DNA from: Nitrococcus sp.
GTDB lineage: Bacteria > Pseudomonadota > Gammaproteobacteria > Nitrococcales > Nitrococcaceae
NCBI GenBank assembly: GCA_030452365.1
Contig: JAKDMK010000031.1
Span: 1-12,688 of the forward strand
Reading direction: 5' to 3'
Length of the DNA stretch: 12,688 bases
This document shows, piece by piece, positions 5,135 through 11,822 of this stretch. Below the pieces are notes generated by a model. That model did no database searches and was not told where the DNA came from. It saw nothing but the letters and a program-made list of their open reading frames with translations. Position 1 is the first letter of the stretch; each line of letters opens with the position of its first letter. Position numbers and translations under genes: made by a program.

Positions 5135-7162
5135 TCAACGATCAGCCATCTGCACGACCAGACTGCGGAGCATTCGCTCGGACCGAATCACTCCAATCAG
5201 ACGCCGGACGTCTTTGTCCTCCACCACCGGCATCCAATCGACAGCATGCTTGTGCATCAGTTCCGCCGCGGTCAGCGGCGACACGTCCGGCGTGACCATC
5301 ATCGCATTGCTCGACATGAACGCCTCGACCTTGGTCGCCGGTCCTTTTCCCTGTTCAAAGGCTCCGAACAGCTCCGTCCTCGTCACGGCTCCCTGCAGGC
5401 ATTCATTCTGATCGAGGACACACAGGAATTCCAAGGCATGTTCGTCAAACAGGCGCACGGCATCTTCATAGGTGCCCTGCGGTGAAAGCCGGTGCGCGGG
5501 GATCGCGTCCACAAACGCTGAAAGGGGCTGCAGCTGGATGGCTTGCCACGCTTGGTGAATGCGCGGGCTGAGCTTTGCATGCTTCCATCTGAGCGCCTGT
5601 GTCAGCAACAGGCGGAAAGGGGCCAGGGAACCGGAGATTCGCGAAAACACATCTTTGCCCATGACCAAGGCGTCCACTGCCGTGCGGGCTCTGGCGCTCA
5701 CTCTGCGCGGTTGGTCGTCGAGGAGCGCCATCTCCCCGAAGAATTCGCCGGGACCCAGGACGTCCACGATGTCGTTCGGGCATCCCTTCTCATCACGGCG
5801 CAGGATCTCCACTTCGCCTCGATCGATCACATAGAAATGGCTGCCGGGGGTTCCTTCGAGAAAGATGTCATCGCCGGGCCGATAGTGTGCCCTGCTGATT
5901 CGTTCGGTTTGGTTGGTGCGCGCATGTCCGAGATCCCTTGGAAACAGCAGTTCCCAGGCCCAATCGAAAGCCAGCTTGACCCGGCGAGACCAGGAGGGTG
6001 ACTTCCAAAGATAGACCGTCCGCCACAGCCACCAAGCCGGAAATCCCGACAATCGGACACCCAGAATTTCAGCCACAGCGTTCCGTTCTCCAATTCCGCA
6101 GAGCACGCCCAATGGCTTGTAGGAGAATGCTGCGGTGGGTTGGCCATCCAGAACGCGGATAATATTCTCGGCAATCTGCCGCCCCTGGCTTTCGGCAAAT
6201 TGGCCGGTTGTCGGCGCCGGCTGTCCGTCGTACGCATTGACAATCAGGGCGCAGTCGCCGACCGCCCAGACATTCGGGGTCCCCTTCAGCCGCATGTCCG
6301 GATCGATGACCAAGCGTCCCTTCTCCTTGGGTGCGTCCAACCACTGGACCAATTGCACCGCTGTCGTCCCCATGGTGCAGACGATCGTGGCGCCTGAGAC
6401 CATCCGCCCGTCCTCGAGTCCGACTCCGTCAACAGTGGCCCCGACGACTCGCGCTTTCAGGATGAAGCGAATGCCGGCCTTTTCCATCTTCGTTCGAGCA
6501 AAGTCGCGAAGAGCGGGACCGACCTCGGGCAGAATCTGATCACGAGCATGCACCAAGGTCACGGTCACATCGCCGGCCGTGAAATTGCTGTAGAACCGTA
6601 GGCTGGCGCGAACCAGATCATTGAGCTCGCCGGCTACCTCCACCCCGCTGAATCCACCGCCAACAATTACAAACGACAGATACCAGCGCCGCCGTTTCGG
6701 ATCGTCGCAGACCTCGGCCTTTTCGAGCTGCTCCATCACGTGAAACCGCAACGCGATGGCATCTCCCACCGACTTCAGCGGGAACGCGTGGTCGGCCATA
6801 CCGGGCACGAGATTGAGGTTGACGGAAGAACCGCAGGCGATCACCGCGTGGTCGAACCCCATTCGGCGCAGGCGGCCATCATAGCCTTCGTATTCCACCT
6901 CGGAGGCGGATAGCTCGATCCGGCGCACCTCTTCGTTCCGGCAGCGAACTGTGGGCAACAGCTGCCGCAGGGGCGTCGCCACCGAGTCGGGGCGGATCGT
7001 GGCGCCGGCTACTTCGGCCAGCAGCGGATAATAGACCATGGAATTTTCCCGGTCGAAGAGGATGATCTCGCACGTGTCAGGGGGCAACCGCTTGCGCAGG
7101 GTCCTGGCACACCGCACGCCGGCAAATCCGCCGCCAATAATGATGATTCGTGTCGCACTCAC
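5135..7162 (-). CDS. NDH-2-like FAD/NAD(P) oxidoreductase fused to cNMP-binding and CBS domains
   Basis: This is probably a membrane-associated flavoenzyme passing electrons from NAD(P)H to quinone under control of its own ligand-sensing domains. Read from GTG 7162 (675 residues), the FAD-binding GGGFAG is at 10-15, the NAD-binding VGGGFSGVE at 167-175, and the second FAD motif TPNVWAVGDCA at 295-305. A Trp-rich amphipathic stretch, GFPAWWLWRTVYLW then WELLFPRD (about 373-410), matches the C-terminal membrane anchor of NDH-2 enzymes. Next is a cyclic-nucleotide-binding domain (about 421-528) with the phosphate-cassette-like GEFFGEMALLDDQPRRVSAR (472-491). A CBS pair follows (about 551-671), ending in HAVDWMPVVEDKDVRRLIGVIR. 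The GTG at 7162 is preferred over the GTG at 7198 because GAGGAGGAG sits six bases before it. NDH-2 enzymes are usually 400-450 residues; the remaining 260 are the added regulatory part. Ligands are unknown. Confidence 0.88.
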   Translation of the reverse strand: MSATRIIIIGGGFAGVRCARTLRKRLPPDTCEIILFDRENSMVYYPLLAEVAGATIRPDSVATPLRQLLPTVRCRNEEVRRIELSASEVEYEGYDGRLRRMGFDHAVIACGSSVNLNLVPGMADHAFPLKSVGDAIALRFHVMEQLEKAEVCDDPKRRRWYLSFVIVGGGFSGVEVAGELNDLVRASLRFYSNFTAGDVTVTLVHARDQILPEVGPALRDFARTKMEKAGIRFILKARVVGATVDGVGLEDGRMVSGATIVCTMGTTAVQLVQWLDAPKEKGRLVIDPDMRLKGTPNVWAVGDCALIVNAYDGQPAPTTGQFAESQGRQIAENIIRVLDGQPTAAFSYKPLGVLCGIGERNAVAEILGVRLSGFPAWWLWRTVYLWKSPSWSRRVKLAFDWAWELLFPRDLGHARTNQTERISRAHYRPGDDIFLEGTPGSHFYVIDRGEVEILRRDEKGCPNDIVDVLGPGEFFGEMALLDDQPRRVSARARTAVDALVMGKDVFSRISGSLAPFRLLLTQALRWKHAKLSPRIHQAWQAIQLQPLSAFVDAIPAHRLSPQGTYEDAVRLFDEHALEFLCVLDQNECLQGAVTRTELFGAFEQGKGPATKVEAFMSSNAMMVTPDVSPLTAAELMHKHAVDWMPVVEDKDVRRLIGVIRSERMLRSLVVQMADR

Positions 7163-7188
7163 GCGAGGCTCCTCCTCTTGATCAGCGA

Positions 7189-7216
7189 GTACTATCACAT
7201 CACTATACTTTAGTAC
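7189..7216 (-). promoter_or_regulatory. Promoter and inverted repeat for the NDH-2 fusion gene
   Basis: On the minus strand a TATAGT -10 element (7207-7202) lies about 40 bases before the GTG start, with no strong -35. It sits inside a perfect inverted repeat, GTACTA (7189-7194) and TAGTAC (7211-7216), with a 16-base spacer. A regulator bound there would block the promoter. The regulator is not encoded next door as far as can be seen. Confidence 0.45.
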
Positions 7217-7378
7217 CTATTTGTGCTGTTCCCTTCGGGGAGACTATTACAATGGAATATGTCGGCCTTGTGAGCCGGGATCGATCTTTGAAACACTCGG
7301 AGCTGGAGTTTCCGGGCTTTGTCACGACGGCCGGCCGACGTCGGCACCAGTGCAGGCTCGTTCCCGAGACCCGTTACA
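7199..7378. other. Leader and intergenic stretch without a convincing gene
   Basis: Upstream of the NDH-2 fusion gene, past its promoter, an 80-codon plus-strand frame (7150-7392) is open. It has no motif, its start overlaps the dehydrogenase gene, and it shows no family resemblance. Nothing else was recognised before the mgtE remnant. Confidence 0.45.
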
Positions 7379-7535
7379 GAAGAGGGGAATGAACAGGGTC
7401 AGGACAACGGCCTTGGCGATATCGGCCTCGAAGTGCTGCATGGCGCTCGCCGTCAGCATCTCGCCCATAAACAAGGCGGCGAGACATCCGCCCCTCTTTT
7501 CTGATCATCTGGAGGAAGCCGATATCCATGTAAGG
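7379..7535 (-). pseudogene. MgtE-type magnesium transporter fragment
   Basis: MgtE proteins are Mg2+ channels with cytosolic CBS domains followed by a membrane domain. This short minus-strand piece retains the passage entering the membrane domain. PYMDIGFLQMIRK is in one frame; then, after a one-base shift near 7495, RGGCLAALFMGEMLTASAMQ, HFEADIAKAVVLTLFIPLF continues. It matches the family text KRxGWLxxLFxGExLTATAM..FE..IAKAVVLALFIPL closely. The following SGGNSGSQ motif is lost. The fragment has no start and both sides are missing, so it is a relic of about 50 codons. Confidence 0.72.
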
Positions 7536-7543
7536 GCGGTTGA

Positions 7544-7633
7544 GCGCTGGCGTTCATCGGCCTGCTGACCGGGTTCTCCCTGATCGCAACAGGCGTATGG
7601 CGGATCTTGCTGGCGCGGTACGCCACGGCGTGA
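7544..7633 (+). pseudogene. C-terminal scrap of a small membrane protein (HdeD-like)
   Basis: Twenty-nine codons read ALAFIGLLTGFSLIATGVW then RILLARYATA and a stop. This is a hydrophobic helix with the Gly spacing seen in the last membrane segment of HdeD/DUF308-type proteins. A stop lies directly before it in the same frame and no start is available, so if it is a gene piece it is only the 3' end. It begins eight bases from the mgtE relic on the opposite strand, suggesting a junction. The family name is tentative. Confidence 0.35.
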
Positions 7634-7638
7634 GGCTT

Positions 7639-7653
7639 ACCGGCGGCGCCGGT
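7639..7653. repeat. Short hairpin ACCGGC-GGC-GCCGGT
   Basis: This is a perfect six-base stem with a three-base loop. It lies directly after the membrane-protein scrap and 35 bases past the stop of the SDR fragment on the other strand. It could act as a weak bidirectional stop, but no T-run is present. Confidence 0.3.
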
Positions 7654-7688
7654 GGTCAAACGGGTGAGCAGAGGACGCCGGCGCCGCG

Positions 7689-8275
7689 CTACCAGGTCTC
7701 GGCGAACGGCCGGGCTTCGACCTCGAAGGCCCAGGCCGACGGCGGCTGCTGGCTCAGCCAATAAACCGTGGTGGCGACATCGTCGGGCTTGACGAAGAAG
7801 CTATCGGGCTTGTCCGGCATGGCCTTGCGGGTCCTCTCCAGATCGACGACACCGTCGATGATCACGAGGGCCACGTGAATTCCCACCGGCCACAGGTTGC
7901 GGGCCATGGATTCGGCCAGGCTGCGTTGGGCCGCCTTGGCGGGCGCGAAGGCAGCGGTTCGCGCGATGCCCCGGCGCGATGCGGTGGCGCCGATCAGGAT
8001 GATGCTGCCCTTGGCGCTGCGCTTCATCGCCGGGATGAGCTGCTGGGCCGCCAGCAGCGTGCCGAGGGCGTTGACCCGCCACGTGGACTCGAACGCTGCG
8101 GGAGTGATGCTCTCGATGTCGCCCCAGGTGCCGGCCCCAGCGTTGTAGACAAGCACCTGCGCCTCGCCGAGATCCTCGCGGACGCGCTTGAAGGTCGATG
8201 CGACCTCGACTTCGCGCGTTACATCGCACGCGTAGGCTTTAGCGCCGTCGAGCCCCGGGTCAGGTTCTCGGTAAC
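7689..8275 (-). pseudogene. Short-chain dehydrogenase/reductase lacking its N-terminal cofactor motif
   Basis: SDR enzymes reduce or oxidise alcohols and ketones with NAD(P). This frame gives about 195 residues of the usual 240-250. The acidic end of the Rossmann half is present (AKAYACDVTREVEV), as are the NAG motif (LVYNAGAGTWGDIES), the catalytic serine strand (IILIGATASRRG) and the active-site helix FAPAKAAQRSLAESMARNL. The helix has Phe in place of the usual Tyr of YxxxK, which as far as I recall occurs in a recognised SDR subgroup. The TGxxxGxG cofactor loop and its strand, about 45-50 residues, are absent. The frame merges upstream into the end of the FMN reductase gene, whose stop is at 8276, with no credible start codon. 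It is a 5'-truncated gene joined behind the reductase. It may be transcribed with the reductase but is probably not functional. Confidence 0.75.
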
Positions 8276-8827
8276 TCAGCCGGAGAACTTCCTCACCCAG
8301 GCAACATACTGGTCCATCCAATTCTGGAAGAATTCCTTGCTGCCTGCCCCAATGTTGCCGGCATCGTCGAACAAACCCTCTTTAACATGGATGAACATTT
8401 CCGGCTGGCCCAGTGTAGGCACATCCAGGTAGGCGAGCACATTGCGCAGATTCTGTTGGGCCGCCGCCGTGCCGATGGTGCCAATGGAAGCACCCATGAC
8501 ACCGGCGGGTTTGCCGGCCCAGGCATTCTGGCCATAAGGGCGCGAGGCGTTGTCGATCACATTCTTGAGTACGCCCGGTAGCGCGCGGTTGTATTCGGGC
8601 GTGACGAATAGAAGGCCCTGTGCAACCGAGATTTCAGCTTTCAGCCGCTTGACGGAATCGGCCTGATTCTCATCATGGTCCTGGTTGTAGAGCGGCAAGT
8701 CGTCGATTTGCAGGTCGTGGAAGGAGAACTCCGAAGGTGCCAGCTTCACAACGGCGTTAGCCAACTGGCGGTTGAAAGACTCCTTGCGCAGGCTGCCGAT
8801 TACGAGGGCGATCTTATAGCAGCTCAT
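8276..8827 (-). CDS. NAD(P)H-dependent FMN reductase (ChrR/azoreductase-like)
   Basis: This flavodoxin-fold enzyme uses NAD(P)H and FMN to reduce quinones, azo dyes or chromate by two electrons, usually limiting redox cycling. The 183-residue protein is full length for the family. It has the FMN phosphate loop GSLRKESFNRQL (11-22), the LPLYNQD strand end (44-50) and the signature TPEYNRALPGVLKNVIDNAS (76-95). The central AGKPAGVMGAS and the C-terminal helix WMDQYVAWVRKF complete the fold. The ATG at 8827 has a strong AAGGAG about seven bases upstream. Its stop is directly followed by the SDR fragment, so a junction lies just past 8276. The actual substrate is unknown; neighbouring catechol dioxygenases make quinone reduction an attractive inference. 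Confidence 0.9.
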   Translation of the reverse strand: MSCYKIALVIGSLRKESFNRQLANAVVKLAPSEFSFHDLQIDDLPLYNQDHDENQADSVKRLKAEISVAQGLLFVTPEYNRALPGVLKNVIDNASRPYGQNAWAGKPAGVMGASIGTIGTAAAQQNLRNVLAYLDVPTLGQPEMFIHVKEGLFDDAGNIGAGSKEFFQNWMDQYVAWVRKFSG

Positions 8828-9046
8828 GTGGATCTCCTTAAGGTGGCAAAAAAGCCGAATCTGGCCCGCAGAGTGTTTACCGTAATGACAACTTAGCAGC
8901 TCCTCCGCCTGACGCGCGTGTGACGAGATAACCTTGCGTACCTCCTTGAGTCGGGCGGCTCATGAAGCTGTCCAAATCCCGTTCTCTCTGTGTGCTGACA
9001 ACTATAGGCACCGCGGCACGCCGGCCGCCTTCACCGCGGCGATGAA

Positions 9047-9059
9047 GCCCCCGCGGGGC
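9047..9059 (-). terminator. GC hairpin after the extradiol dioxygenase stop
   Basis: Ten bases beyond the stop, the minus strand reads GCCCC-GCG-GGGGC followed by TTCAT. This is a stable five-pair stem in the right place, but with only a short U-poor tail, so termination is possible rather than certain. Confidence 0.35.
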
Positions 9060-9068
9060 GTTGTGGCG

Positions 9069-9854
9069 TCAACCGAGCTGGACGGCGAGCATCGAGATGG
9101 AGCCGCCATCGAAACCCTCGACCGGAAAGCTGACCGGCTCGTGCTTGTGGTGCTGCGCCAGCACGTAAATCAGCGGCAGGTAGTGCTCCGGTGTCGGCGC
9201 GGACAGCGTCGCATCCCGTCCCAGCGTTTCATAAGCCACCAGCGGCGCGAAGTTCCCTGCGAGAAGCAGCTCGCGCGCCATCGTTTCGAAGCGCACCGCC
9301 CAGTCGTATGGCTCGGCCTCGTGCCGGCCCCAGGAATAGGTGTGAAGATTATGAACGAGATTTCCGCTGCCGATTATGAGCACTCCTTCATCGCGCAGCG
9401 GCGCGAGCTGCCGGGCGACCTCGTAATGCCAGCTTGCTTCCTTGGTTTCGTCGATGCTCAGCTGGATCACGGGGATGTTCGCGTTGGGATACATGTGCAC
9501 GAGAATCGACCAAGTTCCATGGTCCAAACCCCAGCCTTGATCGAGCCCAACCGGCACAGAGGCCAACAGCTGCGCGACACGCGCAGCCAGATCGGGCGCT
9601 CCCGGCGAGGGATATTGCACTTCATGCAGCTCGCGCGGAAATCCGCCGAAATCGTGGATGGTGCGCGGTTGCGCGTTGGCCGTGACCGCGGCCGCGGGCA
9701 CATACCAATGCGCGGAGATGCACAGCACCGCCCTGGGCTGCGGTAGCGCAGCGCCGAGCGCCGCCCAACGGCGGGTATAGGCGTTATCTTGAACCGCGTT
9801 CATCGGATTGCCGTGGCCGAAGAAGATCGCGGGCATTCGAGTAGCGTGTGGCAT
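9069..9854 (-). CDS. ygiD: 4,5-DOPA-type extradiol dioxygenase (LigB superfamily, YgiD-like)
   Basis: Family members are zinc- or iron-dependent enzymes that open the ring of DOPA-like catechols between C4 and C5. The 261 residues match the usual length. The metal ligands expected from the family are visible: H14 in FFGHGNPM, H49 in ISAHWY, H168 in GSGNLVHNLH and H224 in TPEHYLPL. LDHGTW with H112 is the likely catalytic motif, and IHDFGGFP (66-73) and PVIQLSID (128-135) are also typical. The frame is open upstream to 9971, but ATG 9854 is chosen because the family sequence begins there and GAGGGAAG stands upstream of it. The gene is divergent from the broken MBL gene to its right. The in vivo substrate of such bacterial proteins is mostly unproven; catecholic aromatics are the likely class. 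Confidence 0.9.
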   Translation of the reverse strand: MPHATRMPAIFFGHGNPMNAVQDNAYTRRWAALGAALPQPRAVLCISAHWYVPAAAVTANAQPRTIHDFGGFPRELHEVQYPSPGAPDLAARVAQLLASVPVGLDQGWGLDHGTWSILVHMYPNANIPVIQLSIDETKEASWHYEVARQLAPLRDEGVLIIGSGNLVHNLHTYSWGRHEAEPYDWAVRFETMARELLLAGNFAPLVAYETLGRDATLSAPTPEHYLPLIYVLAQHHKHEPVSFPVEGFDGGSISMLAVQLG

Positions 9855-10087
9855 ACAGTTCTTCCCTCGATGATTTTTCGGCGCGCCAGCTTTCCGGCGG
9901 CCATCGCATGTAATCCCGCAGCGCCGATGGTTCAAGCAAGGACGCAAGGATAATCCCTCATCTGCGGCCATTTATGGTGCCCTGCTGGCATAGCGGCGGC
10001 AAGGTTGTCGAACATCGGGACATTCTGTAAGTGGTCCCCGTCGATTTCGGCCAGGGACACCGTGGTGTTCTCACATTGAAGGCTGGC

Positions 10088-10621
10088 ATGAAGCGGCTTT
10101 TGGCAATTATGGCGGTCGGGTCGATGAACCCGGTCTTTGCTCAATCACCCACCGCAGGAAGCGGTATCAACCGTCGACGCCCGATACATCGAGCCCTCGG
10201 CGACGACGGCAATCAGGGCCGGGGAGAAGATCAGCCAGCTGTTCACGCGCAACATGAAGGAACCGTATGTCTCACAGCGTCTAACGGACCGCGGCTACTT
10301 CTTCCAGAGCCTCTTTTATGCGACCACTTTTTATGTGGGCGACAAGGGTGTTCTTCTGTTTGATGCCTTCCATGGACGCGGCGCGCAGCTGCTCCAGGCG
10401 ATTCGCGAGGTGACGCCGCTGCCGGTGACGGCGATCCTGTATTCGCACTTCCACGTTGATCACATAGGTGATGGGCAGTTCTGGGTCGATGAGGCACGAA
10501 AGGCAGATGCCAATCTACGCATAGTTGCAACCAGTGCGAACGCACGCACATGAAGCCGACGTTGCAGCAGTTGGGCGTTGAGATGACCCCGGCGCTCTAT
10601 CACGCCACTGTCGAGTGCTGA
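10088..10621 (+). pseudogene. Secreted MBL-fold metallo-hydrolase, frameshifted and truncated
   Basis: The gene opens at ATG 10088, behind GAAGG, with a clear signal peptide, MKRLLAIMAVGSMNPVFAQ, in one frame. The body continues in another from about 10150: VSTVDARYIEPS, GYFFQSLFYATTFYVGDKGV, LLFDAF and the metal-binding YSHFHVDHIGDG (HxHxDH at 10446-10463). That frame stops at 10553 after IVATSANART. A third frame offers MKPTLQQLGVEMTPALY up to a stop at 10621. So two shifts have occurred and the gene ends near 180 residues, whereas relatives are about 300 or more and need further His/Asp ligands now missing. The N-terminal half is well conserved, implying recent decay. The substrate is unknown. 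A start at 10137 in the body frame would give a 138-residue cytoplasmic stub, judged non-functional. Confidence 0.75.
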
Positions 10622-10738
10622 TTCGTCGGCAGCCCGAGACTGATCGCCCAACAGGGCTGTTCAATGCGGCCGCAGCGCCGCCTGGGAAGCGGAGCGAACC
10701 GCGCCGTCCTTGCTTGAGAGATGGCCAAGTCCACCCTC

Positions 10739-10790
10739 GCCAATTCACTTGTTGGCCGTTGCGGTCGGCCCCTCGCGGCTGATTCACTTG
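10739..10790. promoter_or_regulatory. Candidate operator repeats upstream of the intradiol dioxygenase promoter
   Basis: GCCAA (10739-10743) and TTGGC (10752-10756) form an inverted repeat around TTCACTTG. ATTCACTTG itself occurs twice in the same orientation, at 10743-10751 and 10782-10790. Both copies lie directly upstream of the -35 element, where an activator would bind. The binding protein is not identified. Confidence 0.35.
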
Positions 10791-10798
10791 GCGATTGG

Positions 10799-10827
10799 TT
10801 GCCGTATGAGGTCGGGCCGGCTATGGT
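10799..10827 (+). promoter_or_regulatory. Sigma70-like promoter of the intradiol dioxygenase/SnoaL pair
   Basis: TTGCCG (10799-10804) and TATGGT (10822-10827) are separated by exactly 17 bases. Transcription would start near 10834 and leave a leader of about 160 bases before the ATG at 10995. Confidence 0.5.
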
Positions 10828-10870
10828 TTTAGAAGGCTCCTGCACCGGGTGCCGACTCAGGCGCGTAAAA

Positions 10871-10894
10871 GCCGGGGCGTTCGAAGAGCCCGGC
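10871..10894 (+). repeat. Leader stem-loop 1
   Basis: GCCGGG (10871-10876) pairs with CCCGGC (10889-10894) across a 12-base loop. It lies within the predicted leader of the dioxygenase transcript and no U-run follows. Confidence 0.35.
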
Positions 10895-10950
10895 CTATGA
10901 TTGCGCGCGGTGCTCAACCGGGGCGGGCCATAGACAGGCTGGGTGTGTCC

Positions 10951-10974
10951 GGCGCTGTGCCGCAAAGCGGCGCC
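10951..10974 (+). repeat. Leader stem-loop 2, just before the ribosome site
   Basis: GCCGC-AAA-GCGGC (10959-10971) is a perfect compact hairpin. An alternative pairing joins GGCGC (10951-10955) with GCGCC (10970-10974). It ends about nine bases before the GGAGG of the dioxygenase gene, so it could influence translation; this is inferred. Confidence 0.35.
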
Positions 10975-10994
10975 ACTCGACCGGAGGATGTGCC

Positions 10995-11759
10995 ATGCAA
11001 CGAAACTTTGAGGCTAAGACGCAGGTAGCCCGTATTCTTAGCCGACGCGAGCTGCTCCTGCTAGCAGGAACAACCGCCGCATCGTTTGTGGTGGGGTACG
11101 TACGCGGGCGGCCCGTCTTTGCAGCGCCAACATCGACTGAAACGCAGCTCAGAACGGCAGCGGCGACTCCTTCCTGCGTGATGAGACCCGAGCAGACGGA
11201 AGGATCCTACTTCGTGGATGAGAATCTCAAGCGCTCCGACATTCGGTCGGGCAAGGAGGGCGTTCCGTTGCGTTTGGTGCTTCATGTCTCTCGGATGGAT
11301 GGCAGCTCTTGCGCTCCGCTGACTGGCGCAACCGTGCATGTCTGGCAATGTGATGCGCTGGGCGTCTATTCTGACGTTCAGGACATCCACAGGAGGTTCG
11401 ATACGCGGGGGAAGACGTTCTTGCGCGGCTATCAAGTAACCGACGCAAGCGGCAAGATCGAGTTTGCAACGATCTATCCGGGTTGGTATCCCGGCCGAAC
11501 CGTTCACATCCACTTCAAGATTCTTACCGATTCCGCAGCGCAACGCAGTCACGAGTTTACATCGCAGCTCTATTTCGATGAATCAATTACGGATCGAGTT
11601 CACGCGCAGGCACCCTACGCCAAGAATGGGCGACGCACCGTAAGGAACAAGGAAGATAGCATCTTCGAATTTGGCGGTGGCAACAAACTGATGCTGCCGC
11701 TTACCAAAACTGCGACAGGCTATGCCGGAACGTTCGATATCGCGCTTCAGCTGACTTGA
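10995..11759 (+). CDS. Exported intradiol ring-cleavage dioxygenase
   Basis: This is a non-haem Fe(III) enzyme that cleaves catechols between the two hydroxyl-bearing carbons. The 254-residue protein has the four iron ligands of the protocatechuate/catechol dioxygenase family: Y125 in WQCDALGVYSD, Y165 in YPGWYPGRTVHIHF, and H171 and H173 in the same segment. The domain begins at about 58 (TPSCVMRPEQTEGSYFVDE) and includes GYQVTDASGKIEFATIYPGW. Unlike the cytoplasmic enzymes of the beta-ketoadipate pathway, it starts with LSRRELLLLAGTTAASFVVG, a twin-arginine motif plus hydrophobic core, then FAAP at about 42-45 as a likely cleavage region. Export by Tat, with the metal loaded first, is inferred. 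GGAGG lies seven bases before the ATG. A SnoaL-like gene follows 63 bases later on the same strand. The substrate is not evident. Confidence 0.9.
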   Translation: MQRNFEAKTQVARILSRRELLLLAGTTAASFVVGYVRGRPVFAAPTSTETQLRTAAATPSCVMRPEQTEGSYFVDENLKRSDIRSGKEGVPLRLVLHVSRMDGSSCAPLTGATVHVWQCDALGVYSDVQDIHRRFDTRGKTFLRGYQVTDASGKIEFATIYPGWYPGRTVHIHFKILTDSAAQRSHEFTSQLYFDESITDRVHAQAPYAKNGRRTVRNKEDSIFEFGGGNKLMLPLTKTATGYAGTFDIALQLT

Positions 11760-11822
11760 ATTAGCGCGGCCGCACGAGCCGCGCGCCTATCCGTATAAGC
11801 CAGTGGCAAAGGAGAGCAAACG

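Larger units (their letters stand above)
10622..10994. other. Regulatory and leader region before the intradiol dioxygenase gene
   Basis: No gene is supported here. An 121-codon frame on the minus strand (10600-10965) shows no motif. The stretch holds a promoter (10799-10827), candidate operator repeats (10739-10790) and two stem-loops (10871-10894 and 10951-10974) ahead of the ribosome site. The first 50 bases may be residual sequence of the MBL gene. Confidence 0.5.

Noticed and set aside
8860..8900. TTGTCA as a -35 element upstream of the FMN reductase
   Set aside because: No acceptable -10 hexamer at 16-18 bases downstream on the minus strand, so the promoter could not be placed.
8934..9746. 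Plus-strand open frame of 270 codons
   Set aside because: It is antisense to the extradiol dioxygenase, whose metal ligands and length are fully conserved on the minus strand; the plus-strand protein shows no motif.
10137..10553. A complete small MBL-fold protein of 138 residues
   Set aside because: A signal peptide in the adjacent frame just upstream and missing later metal ligands show it is the middle of a frameshifted gene.
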